Shown: positions 13,768 to 25,600 of the stretch, in pieces | Layout: each line of letters starts with the position of its first letter | How positions within the stretch are numbered: the stretch's first letter is position 1 | NCBI GenBank assembly: GCA_023079485.1 | Contig: CM041085.1 | Location: forward strand, 33,341,121-33,405,120 | Length of the DNA: 64,000 bases | Source: Archilochus colubris | Lineage: Eukaryota; Chordata; Aves; Apodiformes; Trochilidae | Direction of reading: 5' to 3' | The notes under the pieces: generated by a model | Seen by the model: the letters and a program-made list of their open reading frames with translations, nothing else | Database searches by the model: none | What the model was told of the DNA's origin: nothing | Translations under genes and position numbers: made by a program

Positions 13768-13835
13768 TCTTTGCCAGAGGCGCCCGTGAATCCCGGGCTG
13801 GTGACCTCCTTCTTCTTACTCCCCTTGGAGGCCAT
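13768..13835 (-). CDS. ADGB: ADGB (androglobin) coding exon 1, partial gene
   Basis: Androglobin is a large chimeric protein of testis and ciliated cells, with a calpain-like protease domain, a circularly permuted globin domain and an IQ motif. Only the first coding exon is here. From the ATG at 13835 the minus strand reads MASKGSKKKEVTSPGFTGASGK, then GA before the donor GTAAGAG (from 13767), leaving a split Asp/Glu codon. Human ADGB, recalled from memory, begins MASKQTKKKEV and continues with a similar GSDKSKD stretch, so MASK..KKKEV and the spacing to the splice agree. The start has G at -3 and G at +4. The position downstream of RAB32 on the same strand, inside a CpG island, matches mammalian gene order. 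Without splicing the frame stops at once (TAA), which is why ORF calling misses it. The remaining exons lie beyond the left edge or were not recognised. Confidence 0.8.
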
Positions 13836-13862
13836 GGCCGTAGGTCCCGCCGCGTCCCAGCC

Positions 13863-13875
13863 GTTGCCTGGCGAC
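13863..13875 (-). promoter_or_regulatory. ADGB: RFX X-box in ADGB promoter
   Basis: The plus strand reads GTTGCCTGGCGAC (minus strand GTCGCCAGGCAAC). This fits the X-box consensus RYYNYY-N(1-3)-RRNRAC with a one-base spacer and no mismatch. It lies 28-40 bp upstream of the ADGB ATG. RFX factors act with FOXJ1 on ciliary genes, which agrees with known ADGB expression. The match is seen; the function is inferred. Confidence 0.6.
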
Positions 13876-14357
13876 CTGGCCTGGCGGAGGGAGCGGTTCC
13901 AGCGCCGCCCCGCGGCCCTTCCGCTGCCGCCGTTCCTATGCCGGTTCCCCGCGGGAGGAAGGCCCCGACTGGTGCCACCGCCAACAGGGGGTTGCGGGGC
14001 AAGCGGAGGAGTGGGGGGCAGGAGGCTGCCACCGCCACCTCAGGATAAGGGCTGAGAGGCGAGGACCGTCGCCCGCCCGGGCCCCCAACCGGACCCCGAA
14101 CCGGGCCCCGGGCATAGGAAGCGGAGACACGAACCTCGCCCCCCGTCTTCATGTTCAAGGAACAAAAAATCTGATGCGTTCTAGTTGTAAAAATTCTAAT
14201 GGCGTGACTTACCTTTGGAATGAGTATGTAAAGCGCGGGTGTAAAAAGTGATGGTTTTAAATGGTAGCAATTTCTTGCCCCCTTTTACACAAAGAAGTAA
14301 AAAAATTCGTAGTCCTGGAGCCCGGAGAGATTATATAGCTGGAAATTACTTACTTTC

Positions 14358-14460
14358 TTTTGTTTGTTTGTGGCTTTTTTGGTGTTTTTTTTTTTTTTTT
14401 TTATTGTTTGTTGTTTTGTTGGGGGCTTTTTGTTTGTTTTGTTTTGGTTTTTTTTTTCAT
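14358..14460. repeat. T/G-rich low-complexity tract
   Basis: Poly(T) with interspersed TTTG units, including an uninterrupted run of about 20 T. It is the reverse-strand equivalent of the A/C tracts elsewhere. Confidence 0.8.
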
Positions 14461-15324
14461 TTCAAAATGACGAAACATTCCTGACACAAAACCTCTGATT
14501 ACCAAGGTAAATGGAGTTCCTCCACGGTCAGGTAAACCTAGTATTCATCACCCACATTTGAAATCAGCAGATGGTTGACTTTAACTTAAGGAAGCAGACT
14601 TTTTCAGGTATGTTGCAGGGATTACATTAATGCAGCAGCTCCTATTTCTCTCTCTTAAGCTATGTGCTGTTTCCCAGCTGTAGTGCATGATTAAAAATCC
14701 GTAAGTCAACAGAACACACTTGGCCACTTAGTCAAGCTAAGTCTTTTTGAAAGAAAAAAGATCAAGGAAAATTTGTCAAGGTGCAGAGGTCATTATTAGA
14801 TAAAAGAAACAAGGAAAAAAATATGCAGATGTTGCTACATCTAGAGGCTTATTTTAGACAAATGTCAGATCTTGATTTATATTAAGATGTCAGGAGGCCA
14901 GATACATATTTATAAATTTCAAAGCAGAAAATTCTTCCACATCTTTGCATTTCCTTCAGCATTACACCCAAAAGCATCCATTTTTAAATGAGGTAACTTG
15001 GGACACTTCTCACTCTAGAATCAAGTAAACATTTTAGGTTTAGTTCTTACTCTTCAAACCAAGCAGCTGGTCTCTTCAGACAATTATGCAACCAAATATT
15101 GATCAGGACATGCAGGTGTGTAATGGCAGAGACAAAGGTGAGTTCAAGCATCTGACTACTGCTTAAATACCAGTGCAGGGCTGTTAACCACCACACCTGG
15201 CTGAATGCTAATGCAAACTTGGATCCTGAGGCTGTAAATTACAGGGCTAAGACCATGACCCAAAACACAAATAAAACCAACTCAGACAATCTCTGGTTTC
15301 TGTCTATTCCTCTGAATTCCCTTT

Positions 15325-15745
15325 TACAGAATCACAGAACTCTCAGAGTTGGAAAGGACCTCTAGAGATCATCTAGTCCAACTTTTCCACTAAAAAAGCC
15401 TCATTACCTGGAGCACACTACACAGGACTGCTCCTGGCAGGTTTTGAGTGGCTCCAGAGAAGGGGACTCCACAGCCTCCCTGGGAAGCCTGTTCAGTGCC
15501 TTGTCACCCTCAGAGTAAAGTTTTTTCTCATATTTAAATGGAACTTCCCATGTTCCAGCTTGTACCCATTGCCCCTTGTCCTGTCACTGAAAACCACCGA
15601 GAGTCTGGGTCCATACTACATGCACTCACCCTCTAGATACTTGTAGACATTACTGAAGTCTCTCCTCAGCCTTCTCCAGGCTAAAGAGCTCCAGCTCTCT
15701 CAGCTTTTCCTCATAGGAGAAATGCTCCAATCCTATACTCACCAG
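15325..15745 (-). repeat. CR1 LINE, 5'-truncated
   Basis: It starts with AGAATCACAGAACTCTCAGA and GAGTTGGAAAGGACCTCTAG, the reversed CR1 terminus. It continues through the reversed CR1 tail to the segment coding for [12 protein letters not shown] near 15740. Confidence 0.88.
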
Positions 15746-16959
15746 GCAGAGAAACTGCTATGGAAAAGTAACTCTTAGAGGCACCTGTGAAATCTCTCCT
15801 AGTGGGAAAATTTCTTTGTTGCATTGGAGATGACCAGTGAGGTTTGCAGCACCCTAAAAAATTTAAATTTTTAATACAATTATGTGAAAAATAGCAAAAA
15901 AATAATGGAAATCTGAGGGCACGTGTCTAAACCTTTTTGGTCGGTGAAGGAAGACCACCAGAAGCCATCAGAAGAGAATGTACAGAAGCTAAAGAACCCT
16001 TCACTCTTTGCTCTGATTGCTGCTATACATGAAGTTTAAAATGCACCTTTTACCATAAAATTCTACAACATATTTTTTTCAAATATGGCATTGAAAGCAA
16101 ATATCCAGGTGTTTTGCACATTAAAAAAAAAAAAAAGCATCTCAAGTGTTGTATCCATCGAGTCACATCTTTTTATTTATCCAAGAACTTAATTTAGAAA
16201 TGATACAGGGCAGCTTGTTTAGAAAGAGAAGTTAATTTGGATTTTAAAAAAGCTAGGTTTCAAACTGGCAAGGATCTGTAAGGTCAAATCATCTGTTTCA
16301 CTGGTCTAATGTCTAAAGCTATGAAGTGTATACAACAGACACTCCCTGAAGGGAAAAATTGCTTGGGTAAAGGCAGCCTTATAGCTAGAAAATGAGAAAT
16401 AAATACATAGGACAATATAGGAAAAGCTGTGCAGCTCCATATAAGAAACCGTTGTGATGTAGCTAGATACTAACGTAACAGTTACTGGTTACCAACAGAT
16501 GGGTGGCATTCTAGTTGATATTCTTCTATGATACCATTTGAAAACCTGGCTTTTTCCTTTTTTTTTTTTCCCCTTAAACCATTATATCACCAACCACAAT
16601 AGCACACAAAATCTACTTGGAGGAAAAAAGCTTTTAAGTCCTAAATACTCTGTACTTTTTTGTAACTACAAATACTAGTTGGAGAGAATGAGAAAACACC
16701 GTGAGCATGAGCACTATCAAAGCTCCTCTCAGGGGTCTTGGAACTCAAAATGCTCAGACTTAACTCTCCTCTGATTTTACATAAGGATTCCAAACCAAGA
16801 CAGGAAAAAGAGAAGGCCTGGGAGTGTGTCAGGGAGTCTGAAGACACTGATTCTTCTGAAAGGTGCTCAGTGCCAGGATTAGAGACAATGTGAAAAATTA
16901 AAAACAGGAAAATCCACTTTAAAAATAAGCTTAATTATTTTTATTTTTCTAATTATAGC

Positions 16960-17131
16960 AAGGATGGTTAAGCACTGGAAAAAGTTCACCAGCAAGACTG
17001 AGGAGTATCTATCAAACCGTGTATGACAATGTGCAGCCTACTCAGGCTGACTCTGCTTTGAGCTGGGCAGTTGGATTAGATTATCTCCGAAGGCTTCTTT
17101 CCAATCTTTCCCCTTCTATGATTCCAAGAAA
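16960..17131 (+). repeat. CR1 LINE 3' end, old
   Basis: GATGGTTAAGCACTGGAA is followed by CTGCTTTGAGCTGGGCAGTT and ends with TTCTATGATTC. This is the usual CR1 3' terminus with many substitutions. Confidence 0.75.
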
Positions 17132-17278
17132 TACTCCATGGAAAAAAAAAAAAAGTTCAAGTTAGACACAAAATCTTGTGTAATAACAGATGCTGTATCA
17201 TCAAATGTGAGATTACTACAAAGGCAGGGGATGAAGGGGAGACAGAATGGATTTTGATTTTCTTGCATTTTGGCAGGC

Positions 17279-17301
17279 TTTTTTTTTTTTTTTTTTTTTT
17301 T
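17279..17301. repeat. Poly(T) run of 23
   Basis: An uninterrupted homopolymer. The flanks show no retroposed gene. Confidence 0.9.
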
Positions 17302-17580
17302 GGCATTTCTTTTTTCAAGGAATAAGAAAACTTAGGTTTTTAAATGAATTCACTAGGCAGCATGTGAGCAGAGATTGGCAATGCCAGAGAAGAAGGAAAC
17401 CTTGTAGTGTGTGATGAAGCTGTGAAAGAGCAGCCTCTGTTATGAACAGTTATGAACAGTCATGAAGAAGCTCCTAAAGGGACTAACAACAAGGAACTGA
17501 ACCTATAAAAGACTTAGAATCCTTTAGTATTGAAATGCCATATAACATGCAGCCTTTTACTTCCACTTAGAAGCTAAAGA

Positions 17581-17711
17581 CAATAAGGCCAGGATTCCTG
17601 CATATTTTAATTTCATTTTAAGTTCAGACCAAATGACAATTTACCAATGATAAAATAATGAAAAAATATTATACTCACCTTTTATTATCTTTGCAAAAGG
17701 ATTAAAGGCCC
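17581..17711. repeat. Duplicated 131-bp block, copy A
   Basis: It is about 94% identical by eye to 19975-20108, in the same orientation. On the minus strand it carries a strong splice-donor sequence (AAAAG|GTGAGTATAATA). Confidence 0.85.
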
Positions 17712-19974
17712 ATGTTTGAGATGCTGACTCTCTACCTGTATACCTCTCAGATCAAATACATTTGAAACACCATCCCTACCTAAAAAAAAAAAAGCTTTTC
17801 TTAATGTACTCAGGGCAGGAAGCATTTTGTACATTCACAGACTGAAATGATACCATCCAGCAGAATTTCTTCATAAAGTATCTAAGCCATATACAATTCC
17901 CAAGCTAGAAATTTTGACTGAATGAACACTCTAAGTGGTGATAAAAGAATCTATAATTGTGTTCAAAAACGTACCAAGTACGTTTTTTTTCCTGTTTAGA
18001 CACAAGTTGAAACTGACACGATTTGAATACAGGCACAATTTCATTCAAATCTTCACTGTGTTGCCAGACCTGATGCTCCTTGTTTTCAATATTATTCTGC
18101 TGCAGGACAAAGACCTCTGAAGTGACCTTTCCCGTACAGCCAAGTGAATTATGTATTTCTATTCATAATCACTATTTATCTCAACTGGCATTTTAATTTT
18201 TTTTTTTTTTTTTACTCCTTAAAGTATATTGCTGCCCCCATTTTTAAAATTCTTTAGTAATTCATAACATGAAGGACAAAGGCAAACACCTAAAGAACTG
18301 TGTTTCTGTGCCAAATAACGTGATCTGTAAAGGAGGAAAGAGATAACCAGCTCTCTGTTTTGTAAGCAAGGTCACAAGCAATATGTTACGATTAGAAAGA
18401 TAAGGGAGCAACAGTTTTTAAGAGCAAAATCTTTCACCATTCAATACCATAGTTTTTTCCTGCATATTTATTGCATAACCATTTCCTCCTATCATCACAT
18501 ATCAAATGATTACTCAGGCACTGAGTCTGTAAGAATGATTCAAATCATTCCCCAGTGATTAATCACTGCAGATGAACAAGTATTGGATCGATTTACAAGA
18601 AGTGAATATTATAACTGAACAGCTCTGACACAAAGTATAAAGAAACAAGACTCTGGACCTTAGAACATCTTATATTTTTCTACTACTGCAGGTAAGGTAC
18701 ACCTAGAAAAATGCCATAATGAAAGGTCACTAATTGTTCTCACTCCTTTCTAGCTTTCTCAGCAATTGTAATGCTCATTAAGCTTTTTAATTAGAGGCTG
18801 ACTTTGCATTAACTGCACAGACATATTGCACAACAATAATCCAGGAAGACTACATGCTATTTCTAGTCTTTACAAAATCAGTTGATAGAAACATGCCAGG
18901 AAGGACATTTTACTGAAGGACTGATTTGATTTTTACTGAAGTTTTTTTTTCTCAAAACTATGCCTTAAGCATAGGGACTAGAAAGTCACATACTTGCTCA
19001 TTTATGACTGACATATTTCAGATAGCAAGATATCATTAAAAACCAGCATGGGGTCTCTGTTCATCTGATTGAGATCGTAACTATATATCCTGTAAATGTA
19101 AAATTATGTTTGACACTTTTTGCTTACTTATAAGCCTGAAATTAAACTGGGTCTGTCTAAACTTCCACATTTCTTTCCAAATCAAAGTTCTTGAGTTAAT
19201 TAGGACAGGGTTCCATGATTAGTTTAATTTACCTAAACACTTCTCTACAACCTACAGTCTCATCCTCCTCTACCAAGGAGATGCTTCCATTGAACTTCCT
19301 TAGGCTAAACCACGAGTCTTTTCATACAGTTTTCACTTTCTAGCTAAATCAGATTTCCTGATCCACCCCACCAGCATAGTAGTGCTCCTTACATAGCAAG
19401 GAACAGGAGAGAAAATGCAGCTTGTATCACGATGAAAGATAAGACATTAATGCTCAATGGTTTTTTTTCTTCAGAACGGTGAAGAAGAAAAAGAAATCAT
19501 CATCACACAGGTAGAAGTGAAATAGGATTTTATACTATTAGGCTTAGGAAATATGTCTGCTCTGTAATAGAATCTGCATAGACACTTTAAACCTTTTGGG
19601 TTTTATTTTTTGTAGATGGTAGTTTCTGAACCTCACCCTTTCTCAACCTCTCCAACTAGTGACAACCCATATCAAAACCAGTATACTCCTCCTGAGTGTG
19701 AGAATCATGGCCACTGTACATCCATGTAGTGATTTAGAAGAACAGAAGCTACATATGGGACAAGGAAAATTCTTAAACACAGCAACAACTCTTCAAAGCA
19801 GAAATCTAGACATTCTGGAAACGAAGCTGTATAGAATTACATTGTCACTGACAGGACCCAGATGAGATTCATTCAGGTAAGAGTTCCAAAGCTTTAGAGT
19901 TTAGTTTTCATTCTGCTATTCCTTCAATCTGAAAACAAAACAAGGGAAAAAAAACCAAACCAAAACAAAAAACC

Positions 19975-20108
19975 CAATAAGGCCAGGAATCCTGCACATT
20001 CTAATTTCATTTTAAGTTCAGGCCAAATGACAATTTACCAATGGTAAAATAATAATTAAAAAATATTATACTCACCTCTTATTATCTTTGCAAAAGGATT
20101 AAAGGCCC
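19975..20108. repeat. Duplicated 131-bp block, copy B
   Basis: This is the partner of copy A. On the minus strand the donor (AAGAG|GTGAGTATAATA) lies 41 nt after an acceptor-like pyrimidine tract plus CAG that is outside the duplicated block. It could define a small exon. An A/C-rich tract (19929-19977) adjoins the block on the left. Confidence 0.85.
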
Positions 20109-20485
20109 TCCAGTAGCTGTTTGGAAAAGGAAAAAAAGTCTGCTTCCACTGGCAGCTTCCCAACTTAAGTAGGTACTTAAGGAACTACCATCTGAATGTA
20201 TACCTCCTGTACACCTTTTCTATACAAGACTCAAGAATTGGCCATTTTTGCCCACTACTGACAAACTTCATGCTATACTCAGTAGTACTCAGTAGTCTCA
20301 GTAACCTTACACCTGAAGCCAAGTGAACATGAAATTACATCTTTGACTGGTCATCAATATTTCTGTTTTGATCTAGTCAAGAATCATCTAATAAATAGGC
20401 TATTCACACCTTCCACTGGTTAATTACTGGTTTTATGCAGCTATCATTACAGTTTAGAAAAAAGCAGCACACTGGAGATTGAGTA

Positions 20486-20546
20486 ATTTATTAGAAGTGA
20501 GTTTACAGTCTGCAAATGTTTATTAAAAGTGAGTTTACAATCTGGA
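20486..20546. repeat. Imperfect short tandem duplication
   Basis: Two adjacent copies of a unit like TTATTARAAGTGAGTTTACA plus RTCTG lie about 36 bp apart, with a few differences. Confidence 0.6.
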
Positions 20547-21784
20547 AAAGTGACAAGGAAGATTATGATAATTCCAGGTTAGTTAGAAAGGTTAACAATT
20601 CAAATGAATTGGCAAGGAACATTGATAGGATGTAGCTTCCTTTCTTGAAACTAGCAACTTTCTTGAAACACTTGAAGTGCTATAGGAATTCAGAAAAAAA
20701 CTTTAAAATAGCAATCAAGCCTTAGTGTCCAATAAACCTGCACAAACCTGACAGATGTAAGAGTATGAGAGACCATGAACATAAACTGAAGTCAAAAAGG
20801 TTCAGATGATAAACTCAAGGGTCAGTCAGGCATTGAAACAACTTTCCCAGGGCCACACAGTTCCCATTGATAAAGGTTTAAACCAGACAACATGAAAGCC
20901 TAAGCACCAAGGTATGATCTTGAGTGGAGAAGGATGTTGGCTTAGAAGACTTCCTCAATCTTTTCATTTTAATTATGTTATGATCCCAAGCCAACTGAAT
21001 TTTAGTTTACACCAAGCCTTACTGTGGTAATTTAAAGTAAGCCTTTAACATAGCAGCTACTAGAAGATGAATTTGTTTTCAAATGACAGTTAAAGCATTG
21101 TTTTTATAGGGTGAAACATATGATATGAACTTGTGTTCTCAAAAGCATACACCAAAAACATATATACGATGCTCAAATATATTTATTTGTCTCTTAAAAA
21201 GTACATTACTCTTTAGATTAAAAAAAAAAAAAGCCTAGGAAATCTCAATACACATTTAAGTATATCCAATCTGGCACATACTTCATGCTGATGTTTAAAT
21301 ACACAAGCAACACAAGACGTAAGTCAGTAGCAATGAGGTACAAGGACAGAAGAACACCTTAAAATGAAGGGAAGCTTCAAAGACTTTCAGCCAAGTAGAG
21401 ACAGACTTCCAATCTCTCTAATCCTTTTGATCATCATTTGCTGCCAAAAATATATTAATTGTAACAAGGGCACAAAAGCATCTCAGTATACAGTTACAGA
21501 ATTAGGTAAGCCAGTTCACCAGCTCTGAGTAGTCAGAAGAGTGCAGCACTGTTCTAAAATTGAAAAAGATAGAGCTTGGGTTGGTTTGGGGTTTTTTTGA
21601 TAGGCTAGCAAGAACCAGTTAAGCTATTTCCTTCAAGACATCTCCCCTCCCTCATGGGATTCAGAACCATCTCAAGACAGAAGGAAAAAGAAAGTTAATC
21701 ATCACAGGACAGTAGACAGAAAAGATACTTTTTGCACTCCTGGTAAAGTTTCCAGTGTTAGCACATGAAAAAGTAACTGCATGT

Positions 21785-21790
21785 TTTATT
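21785..21790 (-). terminator. RAB32: Candidate RAB32 poly(A) signal (AATAAA)
   Basis: This is the first canonical AATAAA on the minus strand after the RAB32 stop codon, about 725 nt downstream. A second AATAAA lies at 21182-21187. The choice between them cannot be made from sequence alone. The interval 21760-22513 would be the 3' UTR. Confidence 0.35.
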
Positions 21791-22513
21791 TCTGGCTGTG
21801 CATAGGGGTGAGGTTACCATAACTATGTGCCAGCAGTACAATGGCATTCATTAATGTCTCTCATATGTAAAGCTGAATATATTCTACCTTAAATGACTGG
21901 AGATGCATTTTTCCTAGTTTAACTATACATTTCCCCTCTTAAGAACAAGTGTTTACCCATCTTGTTTTTAGTGGTAAAAGCCATCTACTTCACTTAGACC
22001 CAGTAAACACAAAGACAGGCCCATCTGTCATTGGCCCCTTCAAGATTTTTGGATCGAGACAGATCCTCATGGTGGGCAGGTCATTATAGGGACAAGTGTG
22101 TAGGCAAAAGGGTAGGACATTACTGGTGAGAAAAGTTGACTTTAAAGGTGAAAGTGTCTATTTAGCTAAAACCATGATGAGTGAGTCCTATTTGGAATGT
22201 AGCATATGTCCTAGAAGCAAGCTAGACACTGAATGTTGTCTTTGTTCCTGTTTAGGAGTGTAAACACTACCTTATGTTCTCAAGTAAGAAGACACTAATC
22301 AGACATAGATGCAGCCACTCAAACAAGTGGAGTGATAAGCCATAAGATACTCAGTTTCATGTTAAACACGAATATGTAAACACCCACGAGAATCACTTAT
22401 TCAGATAATACCAGATAGTACCCCATATGGATTGTCACAACGCAGCACCATAGCAGCAGTTTAAGGAACAGTCTTGCTGCTCATCCCATCTTATTTACTG
22501 AACATTGGTAGCA

Positions 22514-22663
22514 TTAGCAGCACTGTGATTTACTCTCTGCTTTCAATGGGTCTAGGTCCAGTTTTGGTTTCCCCACATCATTCTCTTCATTAGGAAAGGC
22601 TTTGTAGTTGGCAAGGATGTTTTCCACCAAGAATCGAGCAGCTTCGTCTATGTTGATGTTGTC
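22514..22663 (-). CDS. RAB32: RAB32 coding exon 3 (residues 170-218 and stop)
   Basis: The exon is too short and lacks an ATG, so simple ORF calling misses it. It follows a T-rich acceptor (TTTTTAG) and opens in phase 0 with [17 protein letters not shown], the last helix of the GTPase fold. The hypervariable tail contains FPNEENDV and ends in KSQCC followed by TAA (22514-22516). The double Cys is the prenylation site for membrane attachment. Ala178 within this helix matches the residue reported to confer PKA anchoring on RAB32; most Rabs have a bulky residue there. Confidence 0.95.
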   Translation of the reverse strand, partial: DNINIDEAARFLVENILANYKAFPNEENDVGKPKLDLDPLKAESKSQCC

Positions 22664-25600
22664 CTAAAAATGTTGAAACCAAAGAAGTCAGTCTGTTTTT
22701 GAAACAACCTCCCATTCCCAGTAGAAGCTGGCTAAATACAAAAGCTCTTCTACAGTCTCATGAACATGACACAAATAGCTTTGATGCATCACGTTACTGC
22801 TCATTCACTTACATTTTGAAAAAGGTTACCAGAAAGGTTTGAAACAAAGTTATTCACCCATAATAAAAATAGGGTACTACAACTATAATATAGTATGCAG
22901 CTGGGGGGTAAAGTGTCTTCAGTTTGGAAGAATCAAATGCTGAAGTGCATTTTCTACAAAGATAAGCAATTACACCCAAGCACTCAACTTTTTGGTTGTT
23001 TTTGTTTTGTTTTTAATTTTTTCTTTTGTTTGTTTGGGTTTTGTTTGTTTGTTTTTCCTGCTTCAGCTGCAGCTTGGATGCACTTGTTTATGTAAGATTT
23101 TTTTCTATTAGTCTATTTTTCTATTAGTCTAAAATGCCCATCTAAATCAGGGTGCTTCATCTAGCCACTCCACATTTGCTTGTGCATGCTTTGAAAAGTC
23201 CCTTCACATACCCTCATTCAAAGGTGTGCGTGCCTGATACCCTGATGAAATACATCTCTGGACATCTCACTGAGGGGCCAAACTGGCCAGTGCCAAGGGA
23301 CCTCAGGCCACAGCTTTGACCTGCTCACTACAGGGCTGCCAAGTTTGTAATTGTTCCTTTTTGTTTTGAAAGGAAATACCACCTCAGTACTCTCTTCTGT
23401 CTCCATAAATGTAGATCTAAATTCATTTAAATAAGTATGGTTAGATCATGACAGCATTTGACTTATGATTACTACACTTCTAGTGTGGCAGGAGGATTCT
23501 CTTTATTTTAGCATAAGGACATCCACAAGATATTTCAGTGAAGGTTTATAGTCTGTAGTTCTTTTACCTTTAATATTCTCCCTGTTCCATAGGGAGTGGG
23601 ATCTTTATTACTGATGGCTAGACTGAAATATCAGTTCCAAATGCAAGGCAGAGGCAGAATACCAGGATATTTAAGTGGGCAGCATGTAAAGTCAAACTGA
23701 TTCGTTTTGCTTAGGAAACAAGAACACTGTCCAGAATTTTTGCTAAGCTATTTTAACTACACCTCTTCAAAGTCCTAAAAAAAAACAACTCAGTTCATAA
23801 CTGCACTGGGACTAGTATTGTCTGATTATCCTCTGCACCAAGAGCCTTTAGTGTTGTGTCCTAAATGTCACCTGAAATGAAAGCTGTCACTACACTTCCA
23901 TGCTAAGTTTTATTCCAATGTTAGTTGCATTTTTTTTTGACTCATGATGAAGTTGATATACATACAGTGTTATGGGCAAGTGAAACTTCAGAAAAGACAC
24001 AACCCAAAGCCGACTCTTCTTATTCTTTTTTACTATAAGGAGTCATAAAATTTGAATTTTAGGAACAGATGAGTGGGTTTGGAAATTATTTGTTCAAACA
24101 CAAATTATTAGCTAACTTAACTCATTCCTGTGACTGCATACGCTTCTTCCCTATTTAAAGGTGACCAGTGAAAGGCTTGTAACTTTATCTTGTATTACTC
24201 AAATAGACTTCCTTTTAAAGGAGTTGTCTAAACATATTTTAGTACCAGTTCATCAGCAGCAGTTAAAGGAAACAGGCAAGCCAAGGCAAAAGAAGGACCT
24301 TGAGGTTTAGAATCATAGAATCATAGAATTGGCTGGGTTGGAAGGGACCTCAGAGATCATCGAGTCCAACCCTTGAACCACCGTTGCGGTTGCTAGACCA
24401 TGGCACTGAGTGCCACATCCAGTCTCTTTTTAAATATCTCCAGGGACAGAGAATCCACTACTTCCCTGGGCAGCCCATTCCAATGTCTGATCACCCTCTC
24501 CATAAAGAAATTCTTTCAATATCTAACCTAAACTTCCCCTGGCACAACTTAAGACCGTGCCCTCTTATCTTGTTGAAAGTCGTCTGGCAAAAGAGACCAA
24601 CCCCCACCTGGCTACACCCTCCTTTCAGGTAGTTGTAGAGAGTGATGAGGTCTCCCCTGAGCCGCCTCTTCTTTAGGCTGAACAACCCCAGTTCTCTCAG
24701 CCTCTCCTCGTAGGGTCTATGCTCGAGTCCCTTCACCAGCCTGGTTGCTCTCCTTTGGACCTGCTCCAGGACCTCGATATCCTTCCTGAACTGGGGGGCC
24801 CAGAACTGGACACAGTACTCAAGGTGTGGCCTCACGAGGGCTGAGTACAGGGGCAGCTTACCATGTAAAGGAATTATCAGCCATATCAGTATTTTTTCCT
24901 GTCAGCCACACTGTTTTCATCTAAAGGAAGCTTTCGTTTTAACTCAATTGAATTTTAAGCAACTGTTTGATTTCAACTAAGCTACCACAAGCTTATCTGT
25001 GCCTTGACCACATCCATCGACTACAAGTGTACAATATATGAAGTAACTCAAAAGTTACCCGTTTGAGTAAAGCTGCTATCTAGCTTAGCTTAACTTACTA
25101 TACAAAATGATGTTTTTCTCCAATTCAGTCTTGTCACTGCCTGATAAAAATAACTCTGTGACATTATCACCTGATTAGCCAGTAACAAGCAAGTAAGAAA
25201 ACAGCTTGTTCACTTCCAGCATCTTACCACATCCTACAGTGAAGACAAAAGCTACAGTTTAAAAACCAGCACCTAAAGATTGTTTCTATCCTTTGGGTAG
25301 TTTGGTCAGCATTAGTACTATTAACATCTGAAGAATGACTCTGATACTGATGCATACAAGATAACTCAGCTAATTAAGGTTTCCAGTTAGTTTTAAGGTT
25401 CTCTGAGTTTAAGATGCAGTTCTAATCTAAACCAAGTATGCTGCAAGTCTTCCTCAGGAGTCAGCTAGCCTCCACACCACTTCCAACCACTGCTGAACAC
25501 TGGAAACTTCACTGTCACTTCTTATACTTGATAATTCTATTTTCCACATGGCTATATTAATCCTTTCTTATGCCAGTACTCAAGAGTTTAAAAATGTTTC

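Larger units (their letters stand above)
13490..14160 (-). promoter_or_regulatory. ADGB: CpG-island promoter of ADGB
   Basis: This is an abrupt CpG-dense block of about 670 bp spanning ADGB exon 1, its presumed 5' UTR and the start of intron 1. I see no convincing TATA box. It contains an RFX-type X-box close to the ATG. Long open frames on both strands here (13678-14055 plus, 13739-14158 minus) come from the GC-rich composition and are not called as genes. Confidence 0.75.
13836..22513. other. ADGB-RAB32 intergenic interval
   Basis: Beyond the ADGB CpG island, the interval contains two CR1 fragments, the duplicated block pair, T-rich runs (14362-14460, 17279-17301, 18197-18213) and, at its right end, the likely RAB32 3' UTR (about 21760-22513). 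I recognise no protein-coding gene or RNA gene. Confidence 0.7.

Noticed and set aside
13678..14158. Open frames of 125 codons (plus) and 139 codons (minus) in the CpG island
   Set aside because: The translations are Pro/Arg/Gly/Ala-rich, and the minus one overlaps ADGB exon 1 in a different frame. They are explained by GC-rich composition with few stops.
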